64,000 nucleotides of DNA from Defluviimonas sp. SAOS-178_SWC (lineage in GTDB: Bacteria > Pseudomonadota > Alphaproteobacteria > Rhodobacterales > Rhodobacteraceae). The notes under the pieces were generated by a model, which saw only the letters and a program-made list of their open reading frames with translations, was not told where the DNA came from and made no database searches. Below are positions 34,975 through 43,740 of the stretch, one piece after another. The first letter of the stretch is position 1, and each line of letters starts with the position of its first letter. The position numbers and the translations under genes are program-made. The stretch covers positions 100,707 through 164,706 of the forward strand of contig NZ_CP156080.1 in assembly GCF_039830135.1 (NCBI RefSeq). Reading direction: 5' to 3'.

Positions 34975-35670
34975 TCAGATCGCCGACAGCGCCTGGCGCA
35001 GGTCGCGGACGGCAGGCGCGTCATCCTCGAGGTTCAGTTCCGCCTCGACGTGTTCGAGATGCTGGCGCATCGCGGTCCTGGCCCGCTCCGCATCCCGGTC
35101 CCGGATGGCGTCGATCAGACCTTCGTGATCGTCCGGGCCGCAGTAATGTTCGCGCGCCACACGATACATCGCGGTGATCAGCGAGGACCGAGAGACGAGA
35201 TCGCGCAAGACCGTGAACAGGAACGGCGAGTCGCAGAGCTCGGCCAGAAGCACGTGGAAGCCGCCGGACAGCCGGATGGAGGCCGAGGTGTCGCCGCGCT
35301 CGGCGGCGGATCGTTCCTCGTCCAGATGTGCCTTCAACCGGGAGATATCGTCTTTCGTCACATGGTCGATGAGCCGCTCGACGATGCGCTCCTCGATCAG
35401 CTTCCGGACGTAGAAGATGTCGCGCGCTTCCTGGATCGTCGGTTCCGATACGAACGCGCCCCGGTTCGCGACAATGGTGACAAGCCCGTCGCCTTCCAGG
35501 ATCGCCAGCGCCTGGCGAACCCGCGCGCGGCTGACGGCGAAGATTTCCGCCAGTTCTTCCTCTTTCAGCCGCGTCCCCGGACGCAGGCGCTTTTCGGCGA
35601 TCGACAGCCAGACGCGGTCGCAGATCTGCGCGACGGGTCTTGCGACACTCTCCTTACCGACGTACATCAT
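34975..35670 (-). CDS. GntR-family (FCD domain) transcriptional regulator
   Basis: This 231-residue regulator has an N-terminal winged helix (LRPGTRLKEEELAEIFAVSR, then ARVRQALAILEGDGLVTIVA) and an all-helical FCD effector domain. The FCD domain carries the expected metal-ligand pattern, with D/R...H residues in DEERSAAERGDTSASIRLSG, FHVLLAEL and the final DHEGLIDAIRDRDAERARTA. It follows the MFS gene by about 100 bases on the same strand, at the end of the long ABC/amidohydrolase operon. A perfect TTGT-N2-ACAA type palindrome lies upstream of the first gene of that operon and is a good candidate target. The start has ATG ATG in tandem with no strong ribosome site. Confidence 0.92.
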   Translation of the reverse strand: MMYVGKESVARPVAQICDRVWLSIAEKRLRPGTRLKEEELAEIFAVSRARVRQALAILEGDGLVTIVANRGAFVSEPTIQEARDIFYVRKLIEERIVERLIDHVTKDDISRLKAHLDEERSAAERGDTSASIRLSGGFHVLLAELCDSPFLFTVLRDLVSRSSLITAMYRVAREHYCGPDDHEGLIDAIRDRDAERARTAMRQHLEHVEAELNLEDDAPAVRDLRQALSAI

Positions 35671-35771
35671 CCAACCTGTTCGAAGAATGCTTCAGATTTA
35701 GATAGAACGATTGTGATTGCCGGCAAACCTGTCTGCAAGACCGTGCCGGGCGCGTATTTCTTCCGGCATAC

Positions 35772-36989
35772 TCAAGCGGAGGCGCCAAGGGAACCCATGT
35801 CCTTCGCGTAGTTTTTCGGATCGAGCCTCAGGCAAAGCAGCGCGGCGACGCCGAGAACCGTGAGGTGCAGGATCCAGCCGCCGGTAAAGGATCCGGTCCG
35901 GTCGTGGATCAGCGCAAGGATGAATGGCGGCAAGGCGGTGATCAGGAAACCGCCGCCCTGCATCACCGCCGCGAGCGGCCCGGCCCGGTTCGGGCTCGGC
36001 AGATGATCGAGCGCGATCACGATGCAGAAGGCGAACGTCGCCGCCAGACCGGCGCCGCACAACGCGGACCAGAGCAGCGCGCCGGTGTCGGGCAGGAACG
36101 CGAGGCCGGCAAATCCCGCCGCCTGCAAGGCGATGGACAATCCGAACCACGGCCGGCGATCGCGCCCGTTGCGCGCGCAGAGCGGCAGCACGATCGCGCT
36201 GACGGCCTGGCTGAGCGCCATCGTGACGATCAGCGTTCCGCTTTCGGACAGGGACCAGCCCCGGTCCTGGTAGAACGGCGCCAGCCAGGTGACGAGCGAG
36301 GAATAGCCGCCGTTGACCAGTCCGAACAGCAGGATCAGCGTCCAGGTCCGGGGCAGCCGCAGAAGCCGGCGGGTGAGCCCCCGTTCGGGCCGCACCGACC
36401 GGGAATGCGGCAGCATGCGCAGGGTCGCGCCCAGGGCGATGAACGCCGGCACCGACAACCAGGCCAGCGCCTGCGGCCAGCCGATACCCCATGCGGTGAG
36501 GGCGGGTGTCAGCTGTCCGCCAATGGCCCCGCCCGCCATGATCATGCCCGAGTAGAGGCCGGTGACGGCCGCGACATTCGTCGGGAAGCGCGCCTTGATG
36601 AGGCCCGGGATGGCCGACTGGATGAAGGCGACCCCGGCGCCGCAGAGCGCGGCGGTCAGCACCAGCAGGGGACCGTTCGCCCCCAGCCCCCGCAGAAGCG
36701 ACCCCAGCGCAACCGCGGCGAGGGCCGCCAGAAGCCCGCGGCGGGTGCCGAACACGGCCTGGAGGCCGGGCGCGGCGAAGGCACCGATGCCGATGATCAG
36801 CATCGGCAGGATCGTCAGCAGCGACAGCGCGCCATAGCCCATGCCGGTATCGCCCGAGATCATCGGCAGGATCGGCCCGGGCGCCGTCAGGAACGGCCGG
36901 AGGTTCAGCGCGATCAGCACGATCAGAACGATCATGCCGATACTGGCATGGGGTCTGGCCCCGGCGGCCGGTGCCGCGCGCTCCATCAT
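35772..36989 (-). CDS. MFS transporter, CynX/NimT-like
   Basis: This 405-residue major facilitator protein has 12 hydrophobic segments. The N-terminal stretch IGMIVLIVLIALNLRPFLTA with PGPILPMISGDTGMGYGALS is typical of the CynX/NimT (cyanate/nitroimidazole) group, and GARFPTNVAAVTGLYSG-type (here KARFPTNVAAVTGLYSGMIM) is the conserved loop after helix 4. It is the last structural gene of the operon, and its ATG overlaps the stop of the ankyrin gene (ATGA). It may export an end product such as a small amide or acid, or import an alternative substrate. Direction is not deducible. Confidence 0.88.
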   Translation of the reverse strand: MMERAAPAAGARPHASIGMIVLIVLIALNLRPFLTAPGPILPMISGDTGMGYGALSLLTILPMLIIGIGAFAAPGLQAVFGTRRGLLAALAAVALGSLLRGLGANGPLLVLTAALCGAGVAFIQSAIPGLIKARFPTNVAAVTGLYSGMIMAGGAIGGQLTPALTAWGIGWPQALAWLSVPAFIALGATLRMLPHSRSVRPERGLTRRLLRLPRTWTLILLFGLVNGGYSSLVTWLAPFYQDRGWSLSESGTLIVTMALSQAVSAIVLPLCARNGRDRRPWFGLSIALQAAGFAGLAFLPDTGALLWSALCGAGLAATFAFCIVIALDHLPSPNRAGPLAAVMQGGGFLITALPPFILALIHDRTGSFTGGWILHLTVLGVAALLCLRLDPKNYAKDMGSLGASA

Positions 36990-37684
36990 CGCGCGCCCGC
37001 TGCCGCCAGAACCGCGATCATCTCCGCCTGCCCCCGCGCCCTGGCGTGACGCAACGCGGTCACGCCGTCGCCGTCGGGCTGGTTCACATCGGCACCGGCC
37101 GCGATGAGCCGCCGGACAATCTCCACATGGCGCGGCCCGCCGTCGCCAAGGATGACCGCCTCAAGCAGCGCCGTCCAGCCGAGGTTGTTGACATGATCGA
37201 CAGCGACGCCGGCCTCGATCAGCGTCCGGACGGTCTCGACATGGCCGCGTTCCGCGGCGGGGATCAGCGCCGTGCCGCCGTAGCGGTTGGTGCTCGTCAG
37301 GTCGGCGCCGTGGCTGAGCGTGAGTTCGAGAATGCCGAGATGGCCACGCGCCCCGGCATAAAGGTAGGGGCTGTCGAGGATCCTGTCCTGCGCATTCACG
37401 TCCGCCCCGGCGAGGATCAGCGCCCGCGCCGCTTCGAGGTGGTTGCGGTGGGTGGCGGTCAGGAGCGCCGTCGCCCCCGATCCGTCGCGCGCGTCGATCT
37501 CCGCCCCGGCGGCGATCAGGCGCTCGATCGCCGCCGCGTCATTCGCCGCCGCGGCGCGATGCAGGTCCGTTTCCATGTTCTGTGCCCAAATCGGTTTTGC
37601 AAAGGCCGCCGCGATGACAAGACCCGTCGCGGCGGTTCGGACGATCATCCGGCGGGCCTGCCCGATGCCGGGCCCCCGTCTCAT
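36986..37684 (-). CDS. Periplasmic ankyrin-repeat protein (copy 2)
   Basis: The protein has 232 residues from the ATG that overlaps the amidohydrolase stop (ATGA), or 220 from an ATG at 37648. The signal sequence contains MIVRTAATGLVIAAAFAKPI and a WAQ cleavage site, followed by ankyrin repeats: TDLHRAAAANDAAAIERLIA, DGSGATALLTATHRNHLEAA, a divergent repeat with SPYLYAGARGHLGILELTLS, YGGTALIPAAERGHVETVRT, LGWTALLEAVILGDGGPRH and DGVTALRHARARGQAEMIAV. It is clearly paralogous to the ankyrin protein of the neighbouring plus-strand cluster. Finding a secreted scaffold between a deaminase-like enzyme and an MFS gene is unusual; its partner is unknown. Translation is coupled on both sides. Confidence 0.86.
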   Translation of the reverse strand: MRRGPGIGQARRMIVRTAATGLVIAAAFAKPIWAQNMETDLHRAAAANDAAAIERLIAAGAEIDARDGSGATALLTATHRNHLEAARALILAGADVNAQDRILDSPYLYAGARGHLGILELTLSHGADLTSTNRYGGTALIPAAERGHVETVRTLIEAGVAVDHVNNLGWTALLEAVILGDGGPRHVEIVRRLIAAGADVNQPDGDGVTALRHARARGQAEMIAVLAAAGAR

Positions 37685-39153
37685 AGCGGCGGATAGGCGG
37701 GCGGGAAGATCTCCGCCACGTCCGGGTGCCCCCAGGTGCGGTCGGGGTACTTGGCGACCAGCCCGTCGAACTGTTGCTGCGCGCGGGTCCGCGCGGCCGC
37801 CATGTCGATGCCATGCACCACGCCGTCCCGCATCGACAGCCGGCCATCGACGAAGACCGCCCGCGTCACGCGGCCGCTCGCCCCGAGGACCAGCGTGCGG
37901 ATCGGGTCGATCCGCGGCGCCATCCATCTGTCGGACATGTCGAAGATCGCGATATCGGCCCTGGCGCCCGGTTGCAGCCGCCCGAGATCGGGCCGGCCGA
38001 GCGCATCCGCCCCGGCGATCGTCGCGGCATCGAACAGGTGCTGCGGCGCGGTTTCCTCGGCGCTGTCGCCCTTCATGCGGGCGGCCATGACGCCAACGGC
38101 CAGGTTCAGCACCATGTCGGGCGGGGCGTTGTCGGTGCCCATGCCGATGCGGATGCCCATCGCGCGCAGCTTGGCGAAGGAATCGAGCGCCCCGCCGCCG
38201 CGCGCGTAGACCAGCGGGCAATGCGCGACCGTCACCCCGTGCTCGGCATAAAGCTTCAGATCCTCGGCCGTCGCCTTCACCGCATGCGGCGCGATCAGCC
38301 GGTCGTTCAGCGCGCCGAACCCGGCAAGCCATTGCGGCGCGGTCGTGCCGTGCAGCTTTGCCACCGTCTCGACTTCCATCGCCCCCTGCGCCATGTGGAG
38401 GCGCACCGGAATGTCGAGATCCGCCGACGCCGCCATCGTGCGCTTCAGCAGCGTCTCGGTGCAGGTCTCGACCCGGTCGGGCGCGAGCATCCCCTGCACC
38501 AGACCGCCGCACCGCCCGGCCTGCGCCGTCACGAAGGCGATCGCCTCGTCAAGCCCACGCAGCCCGCGCGCCTCGTCGAAGCGCGGCTCCAGAACGCCGG
38601 GGGCGGTGCAGACCATGCCGCCCGCGCGATAGGCGGGGCCGAGCCAGACCCGCAGGCCCAGCTCGCCGGCGGCCTCGGCGGCCGCTTCGAATTCGGCGAC
38701 CGTCTCGCCCCATTCCCGATAGAACAGCGAGGCGATCGGCAGCGCCGTGGTGATCCCGTTCAGCAGCAGCTGCCCGAAGGCGAAGCGCTTCTGGAAGGCC
38801 AGCTCCTCGGGCGTATACATCTCGTAGGGGCCGCGCTCGACATAGGATTGCGGCCAGACGCGGCCCTTGGCCCAGGCCGGGCCGCAGTCGAAGCCGAGCG
38901 TGGTGGTATCGAGATCGGAGAGCGCGTCGAGATCGACGAAGCCGGGGGAGATCAACGCCTCGCCAAGATCAATCCGCCGCGCCACCGTGCCGTCGAACCC
39001 GCGTCCGACGAACAGAACCTCGCCGTTCTCGATCACGACCTCGCCGCCCTCGACAAGGTGGTGGCCGCCGTCGCGGTGCCCGACCACCCAGCGCGCCGAG
39101 AGCAGGGTGCGGCCCGCGGGCCGTTCCCCCAGTTTCAGATCGGATAGCTGCAT
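37681..39153 (-). CDS. Amidohydrolase-superfamily protein lacking the usual HxH motif
   Basis: This 490-residue protein has the overall order of the AtzB/TrzN/MtaD group, which hydrolyse C-N or C-Cl bonds of heterocycles. It has an N-terminal beta-sandwich (ENGEVLFVGRGFDG), metal His in IPVRLHMAQGAMEVE, His in NDRLIAPHAVKATAEDLKLY, and the catalytic Asp in GIRIGMGTDNAPPDMVLNL, followed by LQPGARADIAIFDMSD. At the end of strand 1, where the family has HxH after PGFxx, the sequence is LISPGFVDLDALSDLDTTTL, with no His pair. Either Asp residues replace the ligands or the metal site is changed. The gene overlaps the second amidohydrolase gene by one base and the ankyrin gene by four. Substrate unknown. 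Confidence 0.85.
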   Translation of the reverse strand: MQLSDLKLGERPAGRTLLSARWVVGHRDGGHHLVEGGEVVIENGEVLFVGRGFDGTVARRIDLGEALISPGFVDLDALSDLDTTTLGFDCGPAWAKGRVWPQSYVERGPYEMYTPEELAFQKRFAFGQLLLNGITTALPIASLFYREWGETVAEFEAAAEAAGELGLRVWLGPAYRAGGMVCTAPGVLEPRFDEARGLRGLDEAIAFVTAQAGRCGGLVQGMLAPDRVETCTETLLKRTMAASADLDIPVRLHMAQGAMEVETVAKLHGTTAPQWLAGFGALNDRLIAPHAVKATAEDLKLYAEHGVTVAHCPLVYARGGGALDSFAKLRAMGIRIGMGTDNAPPDMVLNLAVGVMAARMKGDSAEETAPQHLFDAATIAGADALGRPDLGRLQPGARADIAIFDMSDRWMAPRIDPIRTLVLGASGRVTRAVFVDGRLSMRDGVVHGIDMAAARTRAQQQFDGLVAKYPDRTWGHPDVAEIFPPAYPPL

Positions 39154-40346
39154 CAGGGCGCCTCTCTCAGCGCGACGCCGTCACGCGCTACCACGCGGCC
39201 GCGCTTGACGGTCAGTGGGCGCGGCTTCGCGTCGACGACGGCTTCGGCCAGCGTTTCGCCCTCGATCAGGGTCAGGTCGGCGTCGCAGCCCACGGCAAGG
39301 CCATACTCCGCGACGCGCAGGACCGATGCGCCGACAGTCGTGCTCAGCGACAGCGCGGCCTCCACATCCGCATCGGCGCGCAGGTTGTTCTTCAACGCGA
39401 TGATGCGGGTGCGGTCCAGCATGTCGGCGCGGCTCCAGGGGTTCCAGGTGTCGCGCACGCCGTCGCAGCCCGCGCCCATGCGGATGCCCGCCTCCAGCAG
39501 GCGCTTGACCGAGGGCACCTCGATCGAGGGCGAACCGACGGTCAGGATGGCGATGTCCAGGTCCGCCACCTGGTCGATCAGCGCCTGCGACCGTTGCCAG
39601 TTCGGCATGCCGAGGCAGAAGGCGTGGCTGACGGCGACGTTGCCCTGCATGCCGTGCGCGCGCGTGCGCTCGAAGATCAACTCGAGCGAGAAGGCCCCGA
39701 GATCGCCGACTTCGTGCAGATGGATGTCGATGCCCTTGCCGTGCTTCTCGGCCAGCGCGAAGACGGTGTCGAGATGGCCCTTGGGGTCGCGGTCGATGCC
39801 GCAGGGGTCGAGGCCGCCGACAAGGTCCGCACCGGCCGCGAGTGCGGCGTCGATCAGTTCGGTGGTGCCGGGCCGGGCCAAGAGGCCGGATTGCGGGAAG
39901 GCGACGATCTCGATGTCGATCTCGTCCTTCAGCGCCTCGCGCGTGGCGAAGACGCCCTCGACGACCGACAGGCCGTGATCGGTGTCGATGTCGACATGGG
40001 TGCGGATATGGGAGGTGCCGGCGCCGATCAGCGCCAGCGCGTGGCGCATCGACTGGCGGTGCGGATCGAGGCCAAGCTCCGTCCGCGCGCGGCGTTCGTT
40101 GTCGATCATGGCCTTGAGCGCGGTGCCCACGGCATTCGGGTACCAGCCCATGCCCATCACCGTCTTGTCGATATGGGTATGCGCCTCGACGAGGCCGGGA
40201 ATGGCGATCGCGCCGCCGCCATCCTCCACCGCGACGCCGGGCGCATCCAGCCCCGCCCCGATCTCCGCGATACGTCCGTCACGGATCAGGATGTCGGCGG
40301 CCTCCCGGCCGCCGGGACGAACGTTCCGGATCAAAAGACTGGTCAT
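39153..40346 (-). CDS. Cytosine deaminase-like amidohydrolase
   Basis: This 397-residue protein belongs to the cytosine deaminase (CodA)/N-isopropylammelide (AtzC) branch. The canonical metal ligands are present: IPGLVEAHTHIDKTVMGMGW (HxH), IDIHLHEVGDLGAFSLELIF (His and acid), VAVSHAFCLGMPNW (His) and MGAGCDGVRDTWNPWSRADM (Asp). It therefore should be a functional metal-dependent deaminase or amidase acting on a ring compound in the cytosol. Start and stop overlap the adjacent racemase and amidohydrolase genes, so all three products are made together. Cytosine itself is unlikely to be the substrate given the opine/peptide-type transporter in the same operon. Confidence 0.9.
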   Translation of the reverse strand: MTSLLIRNVRPGGREAADILIRDGRIAEIGAGLDAPGVAVEDGGGAIAIPGLVEAHTHIDKTVMGMGWYPNAVGTALKAMIDNERRARTELGLDPHRQSMRHALALIGAGTSHIRTHVDIDTDHGLSVVEGVFATREALKDEIDIEIVAFPQSGLLARPGTTELIDAALAAGADLVGGLDPCGIDRDPKGHLDTVFALAEKHGKGIDIHLHEVGDLGAFSLELIFERTRAHGMQGNVAVSHAFCLGMPNWQRSQALIDQVADLDIAILTVGSPSIEVPSVKRLLEAGIRMGAGCDGVRDTWNPWSRADMLDRTRIIALKNNLRADADVEAALSLSTTVGASVLRVAEYGLAVGCDADLTLIEGETLAEAVVDAKPRPLTVKRGRVVARDGVALREAP

Positions 40347-41068
40347 GCCACCTCCCGCGTGAAGCCGCCCGTCTTTTCAAGCGGGGCGGCATATGCACCT
40401 AGTTTCGATGTCCTGTAGCCGGTTCCGACGACCGCCTCGGCGAACTTCACCGCGGCGGTCACGCCGTCGATCACCAGAACGCCGGTTTCGGCGGTCAGTT
40501 GCTCGCAAAGATCCGCCATGCCGGCGCAGCCCAGAACGATCGCCTCGGCCTGATCCTCGCGCCGCGCGACGGCCACTTCGGCGGCCAGCAGGCGCGCCGT
40601 GTTCGACAGGTTCGATTCCAGCGCCAGAACCGGAAGGTCGATCGCGCGCACCCGCCGGCACTTGCGCCCGGCGCCATAGGCGTCGGCAAGGTCTTCGATG
40701 ATCGGGATCGACCGCGGCAGGGTGGTGATCACCGAGAAGCGGCTGCTGAGCATCAGCGCGGTCCGGATCGCCGCCTCGCAGATGCCGATGACCGGCCCCT
40801 TCGCCACTTCGCGGGCCGCGTCGATGCCGGGGTCGTCGAAACAGGCGACCACATGGGCGTCGGCGCCGCGCAGCTCCGCCGCGCGGATCTCGGCGAGCAT
40901 CGCGGGCACGGCGAGCGCCTCGTCGGTATAGCCCTCGATGGACACCGGGGCCGCAGCGCCGCAGGTGACGTCGAGCGTCGTTCCCGGCGCGGCAACGCGC
41001 GCGGCCACCCGGCGGATCTGCTCGGTCATGCCGGCGCTGGAATTGGGGTTCACGATATGAAGGCGCAT
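40343..41068 (-). CDS. Asp/Glu/hydantoin racemase family (allantoin or hydantoin racemase-like)
   Basis: This 241-residue protein of the Asp/Glu/hydantoin racemase family interconverts stereoisomers by two cysteines. It opens with the characteristic MRLHIVNPNSSAGMTEQIRR and has the first catalytic Cys in ADAHVVACFDDPGIDAAREV and the second in AEAIVLGCAGMADL. This pairing and the CFDDPG form match HpxA/HyuA-type allantoin and hydantoin racemases. It is translationally coupled to the cytosine deaminase-like gene. Its presence suggests that a chiral five-membered ureide is handled by this operon. Maleate isomerase-like function is a weaker alternative. Confidence 0.88.
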   Translation of the reverse strand: MRLHIVNPNSSAGMTEQIRRVAARVAAPGTTLDVTCGAAAPVSIEGYTDEALAVPAMLAEIRAAELRGADAHVVACFDDPGIDAAREVAKGPVIGICEAAIRTALMLSSRFSVITTLPRSIPIIEDLADAYGAGRKCRRVRAIDLPVLALESNLSNTARLLAAEVAVARREDQAEAIVLGCAGMADLCEQLTAETGVLVIDGVTAAVKFAEAVVGTGYRTSKLGAYAAPLEKTGGFTREVA

Positions 41069-41072
41069 CCTG

Positions 41073-41723
41073 TCAGACCTCGACCGCTTTGCGGGGGGCC
41101 TGCGCCACTTCCCTGGTTTCCAGTTCCGCCGGCTTCTTCAGGACGAACTGCCGGTCGCTCACGATGTAGTTGTCGGCATGCAGGCGGGCGATCGGCTGAT
41201 AGACATCCGGGTTGACGTACCGCCCGGCCTCGTCGAGGCAATCGTCGCGCACATGCATCTCCAGCACTTCGCCCATGACGATAGCGCGGCCGGGATAGTC
41301 GATGATCCGTTCGATCCGGCATTCCATGGCGCAAGGCGTGTCGGCCAGACGCGACGCGTCGATCTGCGCGCACTTCGCGGCGGCCAGACCCGCAAAGTCC
41401 AGCTCGTCGACATCGGCGGCGAAGTTGATACCGCACAGGATCATCTGGTCGGCCAGGGCCATGTCGACCATGTTCACGCAGAACTGGCCGGTCCGCCGGA
41501 TGTTGCCGATCGTGTCCTTCTCGCTTCCGTCGGGACGCGCGCTGAAGCCGATGATCACGATCGGCGGCTCATGCGCGAAGACGTTGAAGAAGCTCATCGG
41601 CGCCGCGTTGTCATGCCCCGCCTTCGACCGCGTGGTCACGAGGGCGATCGGACGCGGGCCGATGAAGTTGGTCAGCAGCCGATAGCGGTCGGCGGGCGGC
41701 AATTGCGTGAAATCGAACTGCAT
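41073..41723 (-). CDS. Flavin reductase-like FMN-binding protein
   Basis: This 216-residue protein has the flavin reductase-like split-barrel fold (FMN-binding). Conserved segments are YRLLTNFIGPRPIALVTTRS, NAAPMSFFNVFAHEPPIVII, the GFSARPDGSEKDTIGNIRRT loop, QFCVNMVDMALADQM and the late HVRDDCLDEAGRYVNPDVYQ. Members act as the reductase partner of flavin monooxygenases or as FMN-dependent oxidoreductases. No monooxygenase gene is in this operon, so it may serve one elsewhere or act alone. The ATG at 41723 overlaps the ATPase stop by one base, with AAAGG upstream; longer in-frame readings would run through the ATPase gene. Confidence 0.88.
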   Translation of the reverse strand: MQFDFTQLPPADRYRLLTNFIGPRPIALVTTRSKAGHDNAAPMSFFNVFAHEPPIVIIGFSARPDGSEKDTIGNIRRTGQFCVNMVDMALADQMILCGINFAADVDELDFAGLAAAKCAQIDASRLADTPCAMECRIERIIDYPGRAIVMGEVLEMHVRDDCLDEAGRYVNPDVYQPIARLHADNYIVSDRQFVLKKPAELETREVAQAPRKAVEV

Positions 41724-42721
41724 CAATTGGCCTTTCGCATCTGATCGTCGCACGCCCAGCCTTCGGCAACGGCGTGACAGCGCACCATGGCTTCGCCCGA
41801 GTTCAGCAATGTCGGTTCGTCGGTGCGGCAGCGGTCGGCCGCAAGCGGGCAGCGCGGGTGGAAGGCGCAGCCGGACGGCGGATTGAGGGGGCTCGGCGGC
41901 TCTCCGATCTGGGAATCGCGGTTGCGGTTCGGCGCGTGGATGTCGGGGATCGTCTTCAGCAGCAGCTGCGAATAGGGATGCTGCGGGGCGCTGAACAGGC
42001 TCTCGGCCGGGGCCATCTCGACGATGCGGCCGAGATACATCACCGCGATCGTGTCCGACATGTGCCGCACCACGCTCAGATTGTGGCTGATGAACAGGTA
42101 GGTCAGCCCGAACTTCTTCTGGAGCCGCCGCATCAGGTTGAGGATCTGCGCCTGCACCGACACGTCCAGCGCCGAGGTCGGCTCGTCGCAGACCAGAAGT
42201 TCCGGCTCCGAGGCGAGGGCCCGGGCGATAGAGATCCGCTGCCGCTGGCCGCCGGAGAATTCGTGCGGGTACTTGCTGGCGTCGTCGGCGGCAAGCCCCA
42301 CGGTCCGCAGCAGATCCTCGACGCGCGCCCGGATTTCGTCCTCGGTGTCGCGCAGCTTCATCTCGCGGATCGGTTCGGCGATGATGTCGCCGACGCGCCA
42401 GCGCGGGTTGAGGCTGGAATGCGGGTCCTGAAAGATCATCTGCACCCGCACCGGACGCCCGCCCGCCCCCTTGCCGACATGGATGTCGCCGGAGGTTGTC
42501 GAATAGAGACCCGTGACGAGGCGGGCGACGGTCGACTTCCCGCAGCCGGATTCGCCAACGATGCTGAAGCATGTGCCGCGCGGTATGGTGAAGCTCACGT
42601 CATTGACGGCCTTGACGAACAGCTTCGGCTTGCGTTCCAGAACGCGGTTCAGCCAGGGGGCCGAGACGTCGAACTCCTTGGAGACATGGGTGACGGTCAG
42701 GATCGGATCGGCGCTGGTCAT
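41723..42721 (-). CDS. Oligopeptide/opine-type ABC transporter ATPase, DppF-like
   Basis: This is the second ATPase of a peptide/nickel/opine (PepT) family importer. Of 332 residues, Walker A is SIVGESGCGKSTVARLV, the signature is HEFSGGQRQRISIA, Walker B is ELLVCDEPTSALDVSVQA, and the C-terminal oligopeptide domain ends with the usual SGCAFHPRCPLAADRCRTDE cysteine-rich motif, which in these proteins can hold a [4Fe-4S] cluster. It overlaps its partner ATPase by four bases and the flavin reductase gene by one. It energises import together with the adjacent ATPase and two permeases. Confidence 0.94.
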   Translation of the reverse strand: MTSADPILTVTHVSKEFDVSAPWLNRVLERKPKLFVKAVNDVSFTIPRGTCFSIVGESGCGKSTVARLVTGLYSTTSGDIHVGKGAGGRPVRVQMIFQDPHSSLNPRWRVGDIIAEPIREMKLRDTEDEIRARVEDLLRTVGLAADDASKYPHEFSGGQRQRISIARALASEPELLVCDEPTSALDVSVQAQILNLMRRLQKKFGLTYLFISHNLSVVRHMSDTIAVMYLGRIVEMAPAESLFSAPQHPYSQLLLKTIPDIHAPNRNRDSQIGEPPSPLNPPSGCAFHPRCPLAADRCRTDEPTLLNSGEAMVRCHAVAEGWACDDQMRKAN

Positions 42722-43728
42722 TCGGTTCCTCCCTGATGCAGGAAACAGGCGGCCCGGTTGCTACCGGCAGGGGCCAGTTCCGGCTTTTCCCTGAAGCACC
42801 GCGGGCCCGCCATCGGGCAGCGCGGGTTGAAGGCGCAGCCCGACGGCCGCGAGTTCAGCCGCGGCATCGAGCCTTCGATCTGGGCCAGCGCGTCGACGCG
42901 TTCGTGCAGGCTCGGGATCGCGGCCATCAGCCCCTTCGTATAGGGGTGCTGGGCGTCGTGGATCACGTCGGCGACGCGGCCGGATTCGACGACGCGGCCG
43001 GAATACATGACGGCGACGCGGTCGGCGGTCTCGGCGATGACGCCCATGTCGTGCGTGACCAGCATGATGCCGGTGTGATGTTCCCGGCAGAGCTTGCGCA
43101 GCAGCGACGTGATCTGCGCCTGGATCGAGACGTCGAGCGCCGTCGTCGGCTCGTCGGCGATGATCAGGCCAGGCTCCGCCGCCAGCGCCAGCGCGATGAC
43201 GACGCGTTGGCGCATCCCGCCCGAGAACTGGTGCGGATACTGATCGAGACGTTCGGCGGCGGCGGGGATGCCGACCTCCATCAGAAGCTGGAGCGCGCGT
43301 TCGCGGGCGCGGTCCTTCGACAGTCCGCTGTGCAGCCGTATCGTCTCGATCAGCTGCGCGCCGATCGTGAAGAGCGGGTTGAGCGCCATCAGCGGATCCT
43401 GGAAGATGGCGCCCATCTCGCGGCCGCGGATCTGGGTCAGCTCATCCTCCGACAGATTGTCGACCCTGCGGCCGCCGACCCGGATCTCGCCGCCCGAAGT
43501 CCGTCCGGGCGCCTCCAGAAGCCCGAGCACGGCGAGACCCGTGATGGATTTGCCGGCGCCGGATTCGCCGACGACACCCAGAATTTCGCCACGTTCGATG
43601 CGCATGGAAACGTCGTCGATGGCCGTCAGGACACCGCGCCGGGTCGGGAATTCCACCGTCAGGTGCTCCACTTCCAGGGCGGGCACGGCGACCTTTGCCG
43701 GGTCGGCATTCGTCTCGAAGTCGGTCAT
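42718..43728 (-). CDS. Oligopeptide/opine-type ABC transporter ATPase, DppD-like
   Basis: This is the first ATPase of the PepT-type importer, about 336 residues. Walker A is [20 protein letters not shown], the signature is [19 protein letters not shown], Walker B is [19 protein letters not shown], and the C-terminal cysteine motif is [21 protein letters not shown] placed the start at the ATG beginning [10 protein letters not shown]; an ATG four codons upstream, directly after the permease stop, is an equal alternative because neither has a strong ribosome site. Its stop overlaps the DppF-like gene. Confidence 0.93.
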   Translation of the reverse strand: MTDFETNADPAKVAVPALEVEHLTVEFPTRRGVLTAIDDVSMRIERGEILGVVGESGAGKSITGLAVLGLLEAPGRTSGGEIRVGGRRVDNLSEDELTQIRGREMGAIFQDPLMALNPLFTIGAQLIETIRLHSGLSKDRARERALQLLMEVGIPAAAERLDQYPHQFSGGMRQRVVIALALAAEPGLIIADEPTTALDVSIQAQITSLLRKLCREHHTGIMLVTHDMGVIAETADRVAVMYSGRVVESGRVADVIHDAQHPYTKGLMAAIPSLHERVDALAQIEGSMPRLNSRPSGCAFNPRCPMAGPRCFREKPELAPAGSNRAACFLHQGGTE

Positions 43729-43740
43729 GCTGCCATCCAT

